Shown here in pieces: positions 16,456-24,990 of a DNA stretch of 64,000 nt. The DNA is from Chryseobacterium cucumeris (lineage in GTDB: Bacteria; Bacteroidota; Bacteroidia; Flavobacteriales; Weeksellaceae). The DNA lies in contig NZ_LUVZ01000047.1 in NCBI RefSeq assembly GCF_001593385.1, forward strand, positions 1 to 64,000, given 5' to 3'. The translations under genes were made by a program, and so were the position numbers. Every line of letters starts with the position of its first letter. The stretch's first letter is position 1. Below the pieces are notes generated by a model. The model had not been told where the DNA came from, made no database searches, and saw only the letters and a list, made by a program, of their open reading frames with translations.

Positions 16456-16495
16456 TTTATTTTATTTTATTTTATTTTATTTTATTTTATTTTAT
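16454..16495. repeat. (ATTTT)8 microsatellite over the translation start of the 86-residue gene
   Basis: Eight tandem ATTTT units plus two bases run from 16454 to 16495. On the coding (minus) strand they read AAAAT and cover the stop of the two-heme cytochrome gene (16482) and the entire gap up to the ATG at 16455. A change in unit number would alter spacing in steps of five bases and could change the end of the upstream protein. Confidence 0.85.
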
Positions 16496-17477
16496 CCATG
16501 ATTATTTTTATTTCCTCAACTGTTACTTTCTTCCCATTATTTCCCCAGCTTGTCCTTTCATGGTTAATGAGAGCAGTCACATCTTCAGGTTTGAAATTAG
16601 CATTGGTTCCTACCGCTGGCATTTCTCCAAATTGAGGAGCCAGACCATTATATCCTTTCATAATAATCGTAACATAGAGTTCCAGATTATCTCCTAACAC
16701 TACTTTGTCGCCTTTCAATGGTGGAAATGCTCCTGGAACTCCTTCCCCAGTTGCTTGGTGACAGGTAGCGCAATTGGCTATGAATAAAGCTTCTCCATCA
16801 GGAAGATTATCTCCTCCTGCATTTCCTTCAGCTTTTTTCTCTTCTTTTTTGTATAGAAATTCTCTTGCAGGAATACTCTTTGGAAGTTCGGTCTGTTTAA
16901 GACTGAGAAGATATGCAACAAGATCACTGGCATCTTTTGATGGAACAATTTTTCCTTTAATTCCTTTTTTAAATGCATCAGGAAGACTTATTTCCTTATC
17001 TCCAGGATCAAGCTGATCTTTAACTATAAATAGCCATTTATAAGAAGGCATTATAGATTGAGGAACTACAGCTCTGGGATTGAACAGATGAGAGTATTGC
17101 CAATCTTTACTGGATTGCCGGGCTCCAATATTGGTAAGGTCGGGACCTGTTCTTTCTGTTCCCATGAGGGTAGCAGTATTCTGAAAAAGATTGATCCTTT
17201 TGTTTCTGGCATAATCTACAGCCAGGCTTGGACGGTTACCGAATACCTGATCCATGTCTACATTACGAACCTGCTGGGTATGACATGCTACGCAGCCTTC
17301 ACGGATATAAATTGATTTCCCACGGCTTTCTTCTTCTGTAAATGGTTTACTTCCTTGTAAAGGTTGATATACTTTTTGGTTATTCAACGCAGGAAATATG
17401 CATATAAATAGGGTCAGAAAAAGGAAAAACGCCAATGCTGAGGAAAAAAGTTTCTTATGGTCACTAAAAAAATCCAT
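16482..17477 (-). CDS. Two-heme cytochrome c: CcoO-like domain plus class I cytochrome c
   Basis: 331 residues with one N-terminal membrane anchor (residues 10-30). The first domain is CcoO-like: heme motif CVACH at 62-66, SIYIREGC in front, RTGPDLTNIG, and axial Met in SIMPSYKW (M143). The second, after a Lys/Glu-rich linker, is a class I cytochrome c with CATCH at 236-240 and a GLAPQFGEMPAVG axial region. A standard CcoO has one heme, so this is a CcoO/CcoP-like fusion. Its ATG overlaps the stop of the catalytic subunit by one base (TAATG), which suggests translational coupling and one complex. Confidence 0.85.
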   Translation of the reverse strand: MDFFSDHKKLFSSALAFFLFLTLFICIFPALNNQKVYQPLQGSKPFTEEESRGKSIYIREGCVACHTQQVRNVDMDQVFGNRPSLAVDYARNKRINLFQNTATLMGTERTGPDLTNIGARQSSKDWQYSHLFNPRAVVPQSIMPSYKWLFIVKDQLDPGDKEISLPDAFKKGIKGKIVPSKDASDLVAYLLSLKQTELPKSIPAREFLYKKEEKKAEGNAGGDNLPDGEALFIANCATCHQATGEGVPGAFPPLKGDKVVLGDNLELYVTIIMKGYNGLAPQFGEMPAVGTNANFKPEDVTALINHERTSWGNNGKKVTVEEIKIIMDKIK

Positions 17478-19210
17478 TATGCTTTTACTTGTTTATTGTG
17501 AATGATTTCTAAAATATCGCCTGGTGTCTGAGGTAGTTTTATTTCTTTTTTGGGCTTTATCATTCTGTAAAAATTATATGCGAAGATGATATGTGACAAC
17601 CACATCATTGTTCCTCCGATTGCTCTCCACAACCAAAAGGGTATCATATGTACAACCCCTTCAATAAATGGTTTCTTCTCAATCCACATCACTCCTTTTT
17701 CTGTAGAACCTATCATTAATGAAACGGTATATACTAAAACACCAACCAAAGCTAACCAAAAATGTAATCCTACAGTAATACTTGGTGGTTCATAAGAAGT
17801 AAGTCTCGGTACTAAGGTATAAGTGAAAGACCATAGCATGAACGTAATAATCCCATACATCGTTAAATGCGAATGGGCTACTGTAAAATCAGTAAAATGC
17901 CATAATAAGTTGGTTGTTCTAAACGCCTCTGCTGTACCTTGTAGTGAGCCTGTAAAATAAAAAATAATAGAAACTACATAAAAAGGTAACACATAGCTCA
18001 ATTTAAGGCGATGCCAAGATCCTCGAATAGTCATCATAAAATTAATGCTCCCTGCAGCTACGGGAATCACCATTCCCACGCTCGCAACAATAGCAATGGT
18101 TTGCATCCACCAAGGAATGGCACTAAAAATAAAGTGATGAGTTCCAATAAGAGTATAAAATAAAATCTGTGTCCAAAACGCAAGTATACTCAAACTATAA
18201 GAATACACCGGACTGTTCAACTCTTGTGGAAGAAAATAATACATTAATCCCAAATTGAAAAACATAAACCACATCCCCACTCCCTGATGCATAAAATAAC
18301 CCTGCGTTATGGTTTCTCCCAAACCGTCTTGCCAAAATGGAAGATAAGCAACCACCAATATGACTACAACAAACATCATAGCCGAGACTACATACCAATT
18401 GGAAACATAGATTTCTTCTGTTTTTCGGAACGCGATCGTATTGATATGATTATAAATACTAATTATAATTCCTGTAGCAAAAAGTAACATAACTGGCCAG
18501 ATATATTCCCTGTACTCTCCGCCACTATTATTGATTCCCGCCATTAAGCAAACGCTACCAAGAAATACAGCAGAATTCATTAATATTAAAGTCACATATC
18601 CTATCTTAAGATTGAAAATTTTTGTATTTCCCACCCTTGGAATGACATAATATGAGAAACCTACCATTGCCATAGATGCCCATCCCCAAAAAACCATATT
18701 GGTATGTACGGGTCTAAGCCTTCCGAAACTCAACCAGCTGATATGGTCAGCATCCGGAGCGACAAATTTTATTCCAAGATATTCACCAACCGTGGTTCCC
18801 ATAAAAAGCCAGAATACACTAGTGCCAAGAAACCAAAGGATTAATTTTTTTTCCTCATCCGGAATTTTAATATTCCTTCCCTCCTCTCTTTTGGTTTGCA
18901 GAAAACGGATTTCATGAATTTCATTTGCTTGGTCTATTAACCCACGCGGGTCTTTTACTTGCTTATTTGCGGAAAGTTCGTTTCCTGAAAGTTGGAATTC
19001 AAGTTCTTTTTTTCGTTCCTCCAACGCAGAAATTTCGCCTGGCTGCAGATGACTCAGATGCTCATATATCCTTTTAAGTTCTTTTTTTTTCAATGTATCA
19101 GAAATCATCCGATTTACTCTTATTAAAATAAGAATAAGTGCAAAAATGATGGGAATCAAAAAAAGAACAATTGTAATTTGTAAACCAGGCTCATTAAGAA
19201 GTTCGTTCAT
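17477..19210 (-). CDS. cbb3-like heme-copper oxidase catalytic subunit, variant
   Basis: 577 residues from the ATG at 19210; seven more codons lead to a TTG. One N-terminal helix (about 10-33) is followed by a long charged segment (34-123) that normal CcoN lacks. The core has about 12 helices. Ligands by alignment: low-spin heme H169 (RPVHTNMV), CuB H308 (YFMHQGVG) and H358/H359 (IGTHHF), heme histidines H446/H448 (VAHSH). Y352, six before the HH pair, matches the cross-linked Tyr of cbb3. The conserved Glu of TFEGP is Gln here (Q424). It probably reduces O2, or perhaps NO, at the inner membrane. Confidence 0.85.
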   Translation of the reverse strand: MNELLNEPGLQITIVLFLIPIIFALILILIRVNRMISDTLKKKELKRIYEHLSHLQPGEISALEERKKELEFQLSGNELSANKQVKDPRGLIDQANEIHEIRFLQTKREEGRNIKIPDEEKKLILWFLGTSVFWLFMGTTVGEYLGIKFVAPDADHISWLSFGRLRPVHTNMVFWGWASMAMVGFSYYVIPRVGNTKIFNLKIGYVTLILMNSAVFLGSVCLMAGINNSGGEYREYIWPVMLLFATGIIISIYNHINTIAFRKTEEIYVSNWYVVSAMMFVVVILVVAYLPFWQDGLGETITQGYFMHQGVGMWFMFFNLGLMYYFLPQELNSPVYSYSLSILAFWTQILFYTLIGTHHFIFSAIPWWMQTIAIVASVGMVIPVAAGSINFMMTIRGSWHRLKLSYVLPFYVVSIIFYFTGSLQGTAEAFRTTNLLWHFTDFTVAHSHLTMYGIITFMLWSFTYTLVPRLTSYEPPSITVGLHFWLALVGVLVYTVSLMIGSTEKGVMWIEKKPFIEGVVHMIPFWLWRAIGGTMMWLSHIIFAYNFYRMIKPKKEIKLPQTPGDILEIIHNKQVKA

Positions 19211-19272
19211 AGTATAAGTTTTAAGAAACAACTTTATTTACTTAAAACTACTTTGAATGCTTAATTTTCTAT

Positions 19273-19288
19273 TATGATTGAAATCACA
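19273..19288. promoter_or_regulatory. Candidate Crp/Fnr-type binding site
   Basis: On the minus strand the sequence reads TGTGATTTCAATCATA, close to the TGTGA-N6-TCACA consensus. It lies between the Crp/Fnr gene and the oxidase gene, 63 bases before the latter's ATG. It could be bound by the regulator encoded just upstream. Confidence 0.4.
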
Positions 19289-19302
19289 ACTGGTTAGTTT
19301 AT

Positions 19303-19902
19303 TTAATAGTAAATTAATCCTTTTTTTATCTTCAGCAGATTATTTTTTTCCATTAATTTAATAGTTCGTATAACAGTTTCTACACGCAATCCGGTTAGAT
19401 TTGCCATCTGTTGGCGGGTTAACGGAACAATATATTCGGAATTTAAACCATTTTCTATGCAATAGATATTCTTAAAATAATTCATTAAAGTTTTAAGTCT
19501 CGTAGTAGGGTCATTAGAAAATATATGTTGAGACATGATCATTTTATAATATAACCTGCGTGAAAGGCTTTTGTTAATTTCTATCGCATATTTAGGATAT
19601 TCAGTCAACAGTTTAAAAAAATCTTTGGAAGAAATCTGTATAATATCACAATCTGTTAAGGCTATGGCATTAGTTGGATACTTTTCATTAATAAATAATA
19701 AGACTTCGCCAAATCCTTGTGGTGCATTGATAATATTCTGAATGAATTCTTTTCCATCTTCACTGTAATTATTAAGCTTGACCGTTCCTGATATAATTTG
19801 AAAATAACTCTTACAGGTTGAATTTTCCTCATAGATAAAATCTCCACTACTATACTGCGTGATATTGTAATTATAATCTTTTATATGTTTTTCAGAAATC
19901 AT
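19303..19902 (-). CDS. Crp/Fnr family regulator
   Basis: 199 residues. An N-terminal cyclic-nucleotide-type beta barrel (YSSGDFIYEENSTCKSYFQI, SGTVKLNNYSEDGKEFI) is followed by a dimer helix and a C-terminal winged helix-turn-helix (LTRQQMANLTGLRVETVIRT). The cysteine pattern of oxygen-sensing FNR is absent: only isolated Cys residues are seen (for example C30). The signal is therefore not readable. It precedes the cbb3-like genes by 92 bp on the same strand, with a Crp/Fnr-like site in the gap, so control of that run is likely. Confidence 0.85.
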   Translation of the reverse strand: MISEKHIKDYNYNITQYSSGDFIYEENSTCKSYFQIISGTVKLNNYSEDGKEFIQNIINAPQGFGEVLLFINEKYPTNAIALTDCDIIQISSKDFFKLLTEYPKYAIEINKSLSRRLYYKMIMSQHIFSNDPTTRLKTLMNYFKNIYCIENGLNSEYIVPLTRQQMANLTGLRVETVIRTIKLMEKNNLLKIKKGLIYY

Positions 19903-19949
19903 TTCTATTAATCGTAATTTATTAAATTTATAATACTATTGAATGATTT

Positions 19950-20834
19950 TTAATACTTATTATAATATTGCTTTCGGAAGGCCTCGGGGGTAAATGATGT
20001 ATATTTTTTAAAAAATTTTACAAAGTAAGACGGGTCTGAATAATTTAATGCTTCAGCAATATTTGTAATTGATAAATCAAAATTCACCAAAAGTCTTTTA
20101 GCTTCCAGAATAATCCTATTTCTAATAATTTCACCAGCTGATAGGTTAATTTGTTGCTTACATATAAAGTTCAATTGGTTAGGTGTTATATTTAGAGAAG
20201 TTGCATAATCTTTGGGTAATTTATATTGATGAAAATTAGTTTCTAAAATCTCTATAAACTGCTTTAATATTAAAGAATTATAATTCGTGTCAATAAATAT
20301 AGTTTTGGAGATAGTATCTTTTCCAGCAAGTGCACAAATTTGAAGTATTAAGGATGCAATCATTATTTGTGACCAAGATTGAATGTCTGTCATTTCTTCA
20401 ATAATATCTTCAAAACAAACTTTCAACTTACGTTGGTTTTCCTTTGAAATATTTACCATCTGGTCACTTTCAAATAAATTAAAAAATGGAAATTGATCAA
20501 TTAACGAAGAATTGATCTTCAACTGATCAAAAAAAGTAGTGGAAAAATTAATTACATAACCTTCTGCATTTTCATCCAATCTCCAACTATGAACCTGTCC
20601 CGGACGCATAAAAAAAATCTTTTCTGGAGCAACGTCGTATGTTTTGAAGTCGATTAAATTTTCACCATATCCTTTTACAAAATAGGTAACATGATAAAAA
20701 GAATGGCGATGAACTTTTGTTGTTCCAGGATTTTGATCTAAAAATTCTGAAAATCTATCAATGGTAAATACTTCATTAATTGAATTACACGTCGACAGAC
20801 CTTCAATTTCAAATGTTGGATAAACCTCCTTCAT
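19950..20834 (-). CDS. AraC-family transcriptional regulator
   Basis: 294 residues. The N-terminal cupin-like sensor (KVHRHSFYHVTYFVKG, KIFFMRPGQVHSW) is followed by a C-terminal double helix-turn-helix (YATSLNITPNQLNFICKQQ and ITNIAEALNYSDPSYFVKFF). It is divergent from ccoNO across 98 bp that contain a 38-bp near-palindrome. The arrangement suggests control of the cbb3 operon and/or autoregulation. The ligand is unknown. Confidence 0.85.
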   Translation of the reverse strand: MKEVYPTFEIEGLSTCNSINEVFTIDRFSEFLDQNPGTTKVHRHSFYHVTYFVKGYGENLIDFKTYDVAPEKIFFMRPGQVHSWRLDENAEGYVINFSTTFFDQLKINSSLIDQFPFFNLFESDQMVNISKENQRKLKVCFEDIIEEMTDIQSWSQIMIASLILQICALAGKDTISKTIFIDTNYNSLILKQFIEILETNFHQYKLPKDYATSLNITPNQLNFICKQQINLSAGEIIRNRIILEAKRLLVNFDLSITNIAEALNYSDPSYFVKFFKKYTSFTPEAFRKQYYNKY

Positions 20835-20853
20835 ACTTTATTGCTGTAATATT

Positions 20854-20891
20854 TTAATCATCATAAAAATAGCTATTTTTTCGATGATTAA
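20854..20891. promoter_or_regulatory. 38-bp near-perfect palindrome between araC-type gene and ccoNO
   Basis: TTAATCATC (20854-20862) matches GATGATTAA (20883-20891), and between them lies the perfect 16-bp palindrome AAAAATAGCTATTTTT (20865-20880). Only the two-base junctions break full symmetry. It lies 19 bp from the AraC-type start and 41 bp from the ccoNO start, so it is placed as an operator for both directions. Confidence 0.6.
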
Positions 20892-20918
20892 CACCATAAA
20901 TAAATGATAGTGGTATAT

Positions 20919-20926
20919 TAACTTTG
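20919..20926 (+). promoter_or_regulatory. -7 box close to the ccoNO start
   Basis: TAACTTTG matches the TAnnTTTG -7 consensus and ends 6 bases before the ATG at 20933. If used, the transcript would begin at or next to the start codon, giving a leaderless or nearly leaderless mRNA. Confidence 0.4.
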
Positions 20927-20932
20927 AACATA

Positions 20933-23194
20933 ATGGAAACACAGAAATTTTACTATGATAACACCATAGTACGTGCATTTTTATATGCAACAATAGTTTT
21001 TGCCTTAATAGGATTCGTCTTTGGACTGACTGCGGCTCTGCTTTTGTTTTACCCTGAACTGCCTGAATTCATTTTTGGGACAGATGACCAATCTATCCAT
21101 ATCTTGAGAGACGGAGGTATCCAAGCATTGATAGATACTAATGGAGCCTTCGGATTTGGTAGAATAAGAATGTTGCATACAAATACTGTAATCTTTGCAT
21201 TTGTTTGTAACAGCTTTTTTATTGGGGTATACTACTCTGTACCTCGCCTTTTAAAAACAGAAATGTTTAACAAAACATTAAGTTGGATTCATTTTTGGAC
21301 GTGGCAGTTAATGGTCGTAGTAACCTTTATTACTTTCTTCATGGGAATCAATACATCAAAGGAATATGCGGAACATGAATGGCCAATCGACATACTTCTT
21401 ACTTTTTCATGGGTAATTTTTGGACTTAATATGTTCGGAACCATCACAAAAAGAAGAGTTAGACATCTATATGTTGCAATTTGGTTTTATTTGGGAACTT
21501 GGATTGCAGTAGCAATGCTTTACATATTCAATAACCTTGAAGTTCCCTTATCATTTACGGGGTGGAAATCATATTCTGCGTATGCTGGAGTAAAAGATGC
21601 TATTGTACAATGGTGGTATGGTCACAACGCAGTTGCATTTATTTTAACCACTCCAATTTTGGGATTAATGTATTATTTTCTTCCAAAAGCAGCCGAACGG
21701 CCTGTTTTTTCGTATAAGCTCTCAATTATTCATTTCTGGTCGTTAATTTTTGTGTATATCTGGGCAGGACCACATCATCTTCAATATACAGCAATACCAG
21801 CATGGGCACAAGCTGTAGGTACTGGTTTTTCAATTATGCTGATTGCCCCATCATGGGGAGGAATGCTGAATGGACTATTGACTCTGAGAGGATCTTGGGA
21901 TAAAGTACGAGAAAATCCTATTTTAAAATTCTTTGTCGTTGCAGTTACTTGTTATGGTATGGCAACTTTTGAGGGACCACTACTGGCGACTAAAAACATC
22001 AACAAAATTGGTCACTTTACCGATTGGGTGATAGGTCATGTTCACCTTGGAGCATTAGGATGGAATGGTTTTATGGCTTTTGGAATGATCTACTACCTTA
22101 TTCCAATCCTATGGAGAACAAAAATATGGTCTGTTAAGCTGGCGAACTGGCATTTCTGGTTGGGAACTTTGGGAATTATTTTCTACGCAGTACCAATGTA
22201 TATTTCAGGATTTACACAAGGATTAATGTGGAAACAATTTAACCCAGACGGGACATTATTATGGAAGAACTGGTTAGATACAGTAACAGCAATTATCCCT
22301 TATTTTAAAATGAGATTTTTAGGTGGGTTATTTTACTTTTCAGGTGCTATCTTAATGGTCATTAACCTTGCGGCTACTATTAGAAAAGGCTCTTTCCAAA
22401 AAGAAGTACCGGCAGAAGCACCAGCCTTAGCTAATATTAATAATAAAAGAAAAGAAGGAGAAGGTATACATCTTTGGTTGGAAAGATTGCCCGTCTTATT
22501 CACAGTGCTATCTTTTATTGCAGTCTCAGTTGGAGGGGCTGTAGAAATTATACCAACTTTAATGCTTAAACAAAATGTACCGACAATTTCAGCTGTAAAA
22601 CCATATTCTCCTTTAGAATTAGAAGGTAGAGATTTATACATCCGCGAAGGCTGTAATGCCTGTCACTCTCAAATTGTAAGACCATTCCGAGATGAGATTG
22701 TAAGATTTAACGGCAAAAACGGCCAGTATTCTAAGGCAGGGGAATTTGTTTATGACAGACCATTCCTTTGGGGGTCAAAAAGAACAGGGCCAGATTTACA
22801 TAGAGAAGGTGGTAAAAACCCAAGTTCTTGGCATTATAAACATATGTATAATCCTAGGTCCACATCGGCCGGTTCTATTATGCCTCGTTATCCATGGCTA
22901 ATAGCCAATAATTTAGACCGATCTAAAATGATCGATAAGCTAAAATTCATGAAAAATACATTTGATGTACCTTACACAAAAGCCCAAATTGATTCAGCTG
23001 ATAAATGGGCCGACAATCAGGCATCTATAATAGTGAAAGACATTTTTTCGGAGGCTACAGACTTGAAAGAAGCCTACGCCAAAAGGCCACAAGGTGAACT
23101 AGAAAAGAAAGAAATTATAGCCCTTATAGCCTATCTGCAAAGATTAGGTACAGATATAAAAACAAGCGATATAAAAACAGCTGGTAACAATTAA
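20933..23194 (+). CDS. ccoNO: cbb3-type cytochrome c oxidase, fused subunits I and II
   Basis: 753 residues from the ATG at 20933; a TTG lies three codons earlier. The CcoN part (about 1-480) has MLHTNTVIFAF (low-spin heme His), WWYGHNAVAF (CuB His), YIWAGPHHLQY (cross-link Tyr and CuB His pair), TFEGPLL and WVIGHVHLGALGW. The CcoO part begins after about 520 with an anchor helix, then GRDLYIREGCNACHSQIVRP (heme c) and SIMPRYPW (axial Met). It reduces O2 to water at the inner membrane with high affinity. It is followed by ccoQ and ccoG; no ccoP gene is present here. CcoN-CcoO fusion is usual in Bacteroidetes. Confidence 0.95.
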   Translation: METQKFYYDNTIVRAFLYATIVFALIGFVFGLTAALLLFYPELPEFIFGTDDQSIHILRDGGIQALIDTNGAFGFGRIRMLHTNTVIFAFVCNSFFIGVYYSVPRLLKTEMFNKTLSWIHFWTWQLMVVVTFITFFMGINTSKEYAEHEWPIDILLTFSWVIFGLNMFGTITKRRVRHLYVAIWFYLGTWIAVAMLYIFNNLEVPLSFTGWKSYSAYAGVKDAIVQWWYGHNAVAFILTTPILGLMYYFLPKAAERPVFSYKLSIIHFWSLIFVYIWAGPHHLQYTAIPAWAQAVGTGFSIMLIAPSWGGMLNGLLTLRGSWDKVRENPILKFFVVAVTCYGMATFEGPLLATKNINKIGHFTDWVIGHVHLGALGWNGFMAFGMIYYLIPILWRTKIWSVKLANWHFWLGTLGIIFYAVPMYISGFTQGLMWKQFNPDGTLLWKNWLDTVTAIIPYFKMRFLGGLFYFSGAILMVINLAATIRKGSFQKEVPAEAPALANINNKRKEGEGIHLWLERLPVLFTVLSFIAVSVGGAVEIIPTLMLKQNVPTISAVKPYSPLELEGRDLYIREGCNACHSQIVRPFRDEIVRFNGKNGQYSKAGEFVYDRPFLWGSKRTGPDLHREGGKNPSSWHYKHMYNPRSTSAGSIMPRYPWLIANNLDRSKMIDKLKFMKNTFDVPYTKAQIDSADKWADNQASIIVKDIFSEATDLKEAYAKRPQGELEKKEIIALIAYLQRLGTDIKTSDIKTAGNN

Positions 23195-23205
23195 ATATAC
23201 ATGAA

Positions 23206-23382
23206 ATGATTCCTCAAAACTTTAAAGACATTTTAGCAAATACTGATTATGCAGGATTTTATCAAACGTTATCCATGATTATTTTTTTATTATTTTTCGT
23301 TATTCTCATACTTTATGTTTTCACAAGACCAAAAAAATTCTATCATGAAGCAGAGCGTGCTCCCCTCCGTGATGATCAATAA
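23206..23382 (+). CDS. ccoQ: CcoQ-like small subunit
   Basis: 58 residues beginning MIPQNFKDILANTDYAGF at 23206, with one membrane helix (MIIFLLFFVILILYVF) and then TRPKKFYHEAERAPL and DDQ at the end. The short length, single helix and position between ccoNO (11 bp upstream) and ccoG fit the CcoQ/FixQ subunit, which stabilises the oxidase. Normally ccoP would follow, but ccoG does. Confidence 0.8.
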   Translation: MIPQNFKDILANTDYAGFYQTLSMIIFLLFFVILILYVFTRPKKFYHEAERAPLRDDQ

Positions 23383-23412
23383 AAATTACAATTTATATAT
23401 ACTAACACTGAA

Positions 23413-24870
23413 ATGTCAGAAATAAATGAAGAAGTCGTTCGCGGCGGACAGGGGCAAGTTTTAAACCCTGAGACCTATAGAGATTCTATAGGAACAATGG
23501 AACAATCAGGGAAGAGAAAATGGGTTTTTCCCAAAAAACCAAAGGGTAAATACACTAATTACAGAGATTTAGTAAGTTATACTCTTTTGATTATATACTT
23601 TGTCATTCCATTTATTAAAATTAATGGAAACCCTTTCTTTTTGTTAAATGTCATTAATGGAGAATATTTTATTGCGGGGCAACCTTTCTATCCGCAGGAT
23701 TTTTTTATTCTTACCCTAGGTGCTATTGCTTCTCTTATTTTCATTATTGTTTTTACTATTGCCTTTGGAAGAATTTTTTGTGGTTGGATATGCCCTCAAA
23801 CAATTTTTATGGAATCGGTCTTTCGAAAAATAGAGTTTTGGATTGAGGGTGATCGCAATAAACAAATGAGACTTGAACGCCAGGAGTGGAATACTGAAAA
23901 AATTTGGAAAAGGACTCTAAAGTGGTCTATTTATATTATCATTTCTCTCATCATCACTCACGTTATGTTTATGTATATTGTTGGTTACGAAAAAGTGTTT
24001 AAAATTATCTCAGAAGGACCATTTGAGAACATCACCAACTTTATTGTTATGATTCTTTTTACAGCCACTTTTTATTTTGTATTTGCATGGTTTCGAGAGC
24101 AGGTTTGCACACTGGTTTGTCCATATGGAAGGTTACAAGGTGTACTAATTGATAAGGAAACTATTAATGTATTTTATGATTTCAAAAGAGGTGAAAACCG
24201 CTCTAAATGGAGAAATGGGGAAGACAGAAAAGTTACAGGAAAAGGTGATTGTATCGATTGTTATCAATGTGTTTCAGTTTGTCCTACCGGAATCGATATT
24301 AGAGACGGACAGCAATTGGAATGCGTAAATTGTACTGCATGCATAGATGCATGTGACGAAATAATGGAAAAAGTAGGTTTGCCCAAAGGTTTGATCAGAT
24401 ACGCATCAGAAAGAGAGATTGAGACCGGGACTCCTTATAAGTTTACTAGCAGAATGAAAGGTTTTGCAGCAATTCTGATATTGCTGATCGGGTTCCTTGG
24501 ATTCCTTCTGTCAAGTAGAGGTGATATGGAAGCGAAGTTTATCAAACCTGCAGGTAGTACATTTTTTGTAAGAGAAGGAAAAATTATCAATACGTATAAT
24601 TACACATTTCTCAATAAGACAAATAATAAAAAAATTGTTACTATAAAAGTTATCGAACCGGCACATGCTGAAATTAATTATAGTGCTTCTAGTAAAATAG
24701 TCGTAGATCGTGATAAAATATCAAAAGGAACCATCAACATCAGCTTTCCAGAATCACAAATGAATCTTTCCAAACAGAATATTACTATAGGTGTATATGA
24801 TTTAAATGGGAAGTTAATTGATTCTTATCAGACTTACTTTGAAGGGCCATTTAAATTACAAATACCTTAA
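23413..24870 (+). CDS. ccoG: Cytochrome c oxidase accessory protein CcoG
   Basis: 485 residues. Membrane helices at about 60-80, 110-130 and 170-195 carry cysteine motifs FCGWICPQT and VCTLVCPYG. A ferredoxin-like region has CIDCYQCVSVCPTGIDI and CVNCTACIDACD, ligands for two 4Fe-4S clusters. A C-terminal FixG-type Ig-like domain follows the last helix (about 355-375). The family is linked to copper delivery to cbb3 oxidase (RdxA/FixG). It begins 30 bp after ccoQ and is followed by a terminator. Confidence 0.93.
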   Translation: MSEINEEVVRGGQGQVLNPETYRDSIGTMEQSGKRKWVFPKKPKGKYTNYRDLVSYTLLIIYFVIPFIKINGNPFFLLNVINGEYFIAGQPFYPQDFFILTLGAIASLIFIIVFTIAFGRIFCGWICPQTIFMESVFRKIEFWIEGDRNKQMRLERQEWNTEKIWKRTLKWSIYIIISLIITHVMFMYIVGYEKVFKIISEGPFENITNFIVMILFTATFYFVFAWFREQVCTLVCPYGRLQGVLIDKETINVFYDFKRGENRSKWRNGEDRKVTGKGDCIDCYQCVSVCPTGIDIRDGQQLECVNCTACIDACDEIMEKVGLPKGLIRYASEREIETGTPYKFTSRMKGFAAILILLIGFLGFLLSSRGDMEAKFIKPAGSTFFVREGKIINTYNYTFLNKTNNKKIVTIKVIEPAHAEINYSASSKIVVDRDKISKGTINISFPESQMNLSKQNITIGVYDLNGKLIDSYQTYFEGPFKLQIP

Positions 24871-24937
24871 AAGTCATCATAGCAAACACAGCTAATATTA
24901 AAAGTGTTTTAAACTATAGCTTTAGTTATTAATTTAT

Positions 24938-24990
24938 CACCTATTCAGACATACATTTAAAAAGATGAAACTGGATAGGTGCTCTTTTTT
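24938..24990 (+). terminator. Terminator of the ccoNOQG operon
   Basis: CACCTATTCAG (24938-24948) pairs with CTGGATAGGTG (24971-24981, one G-T pair) and is followed by CTCTTTTTT. Confidence 0.7.
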
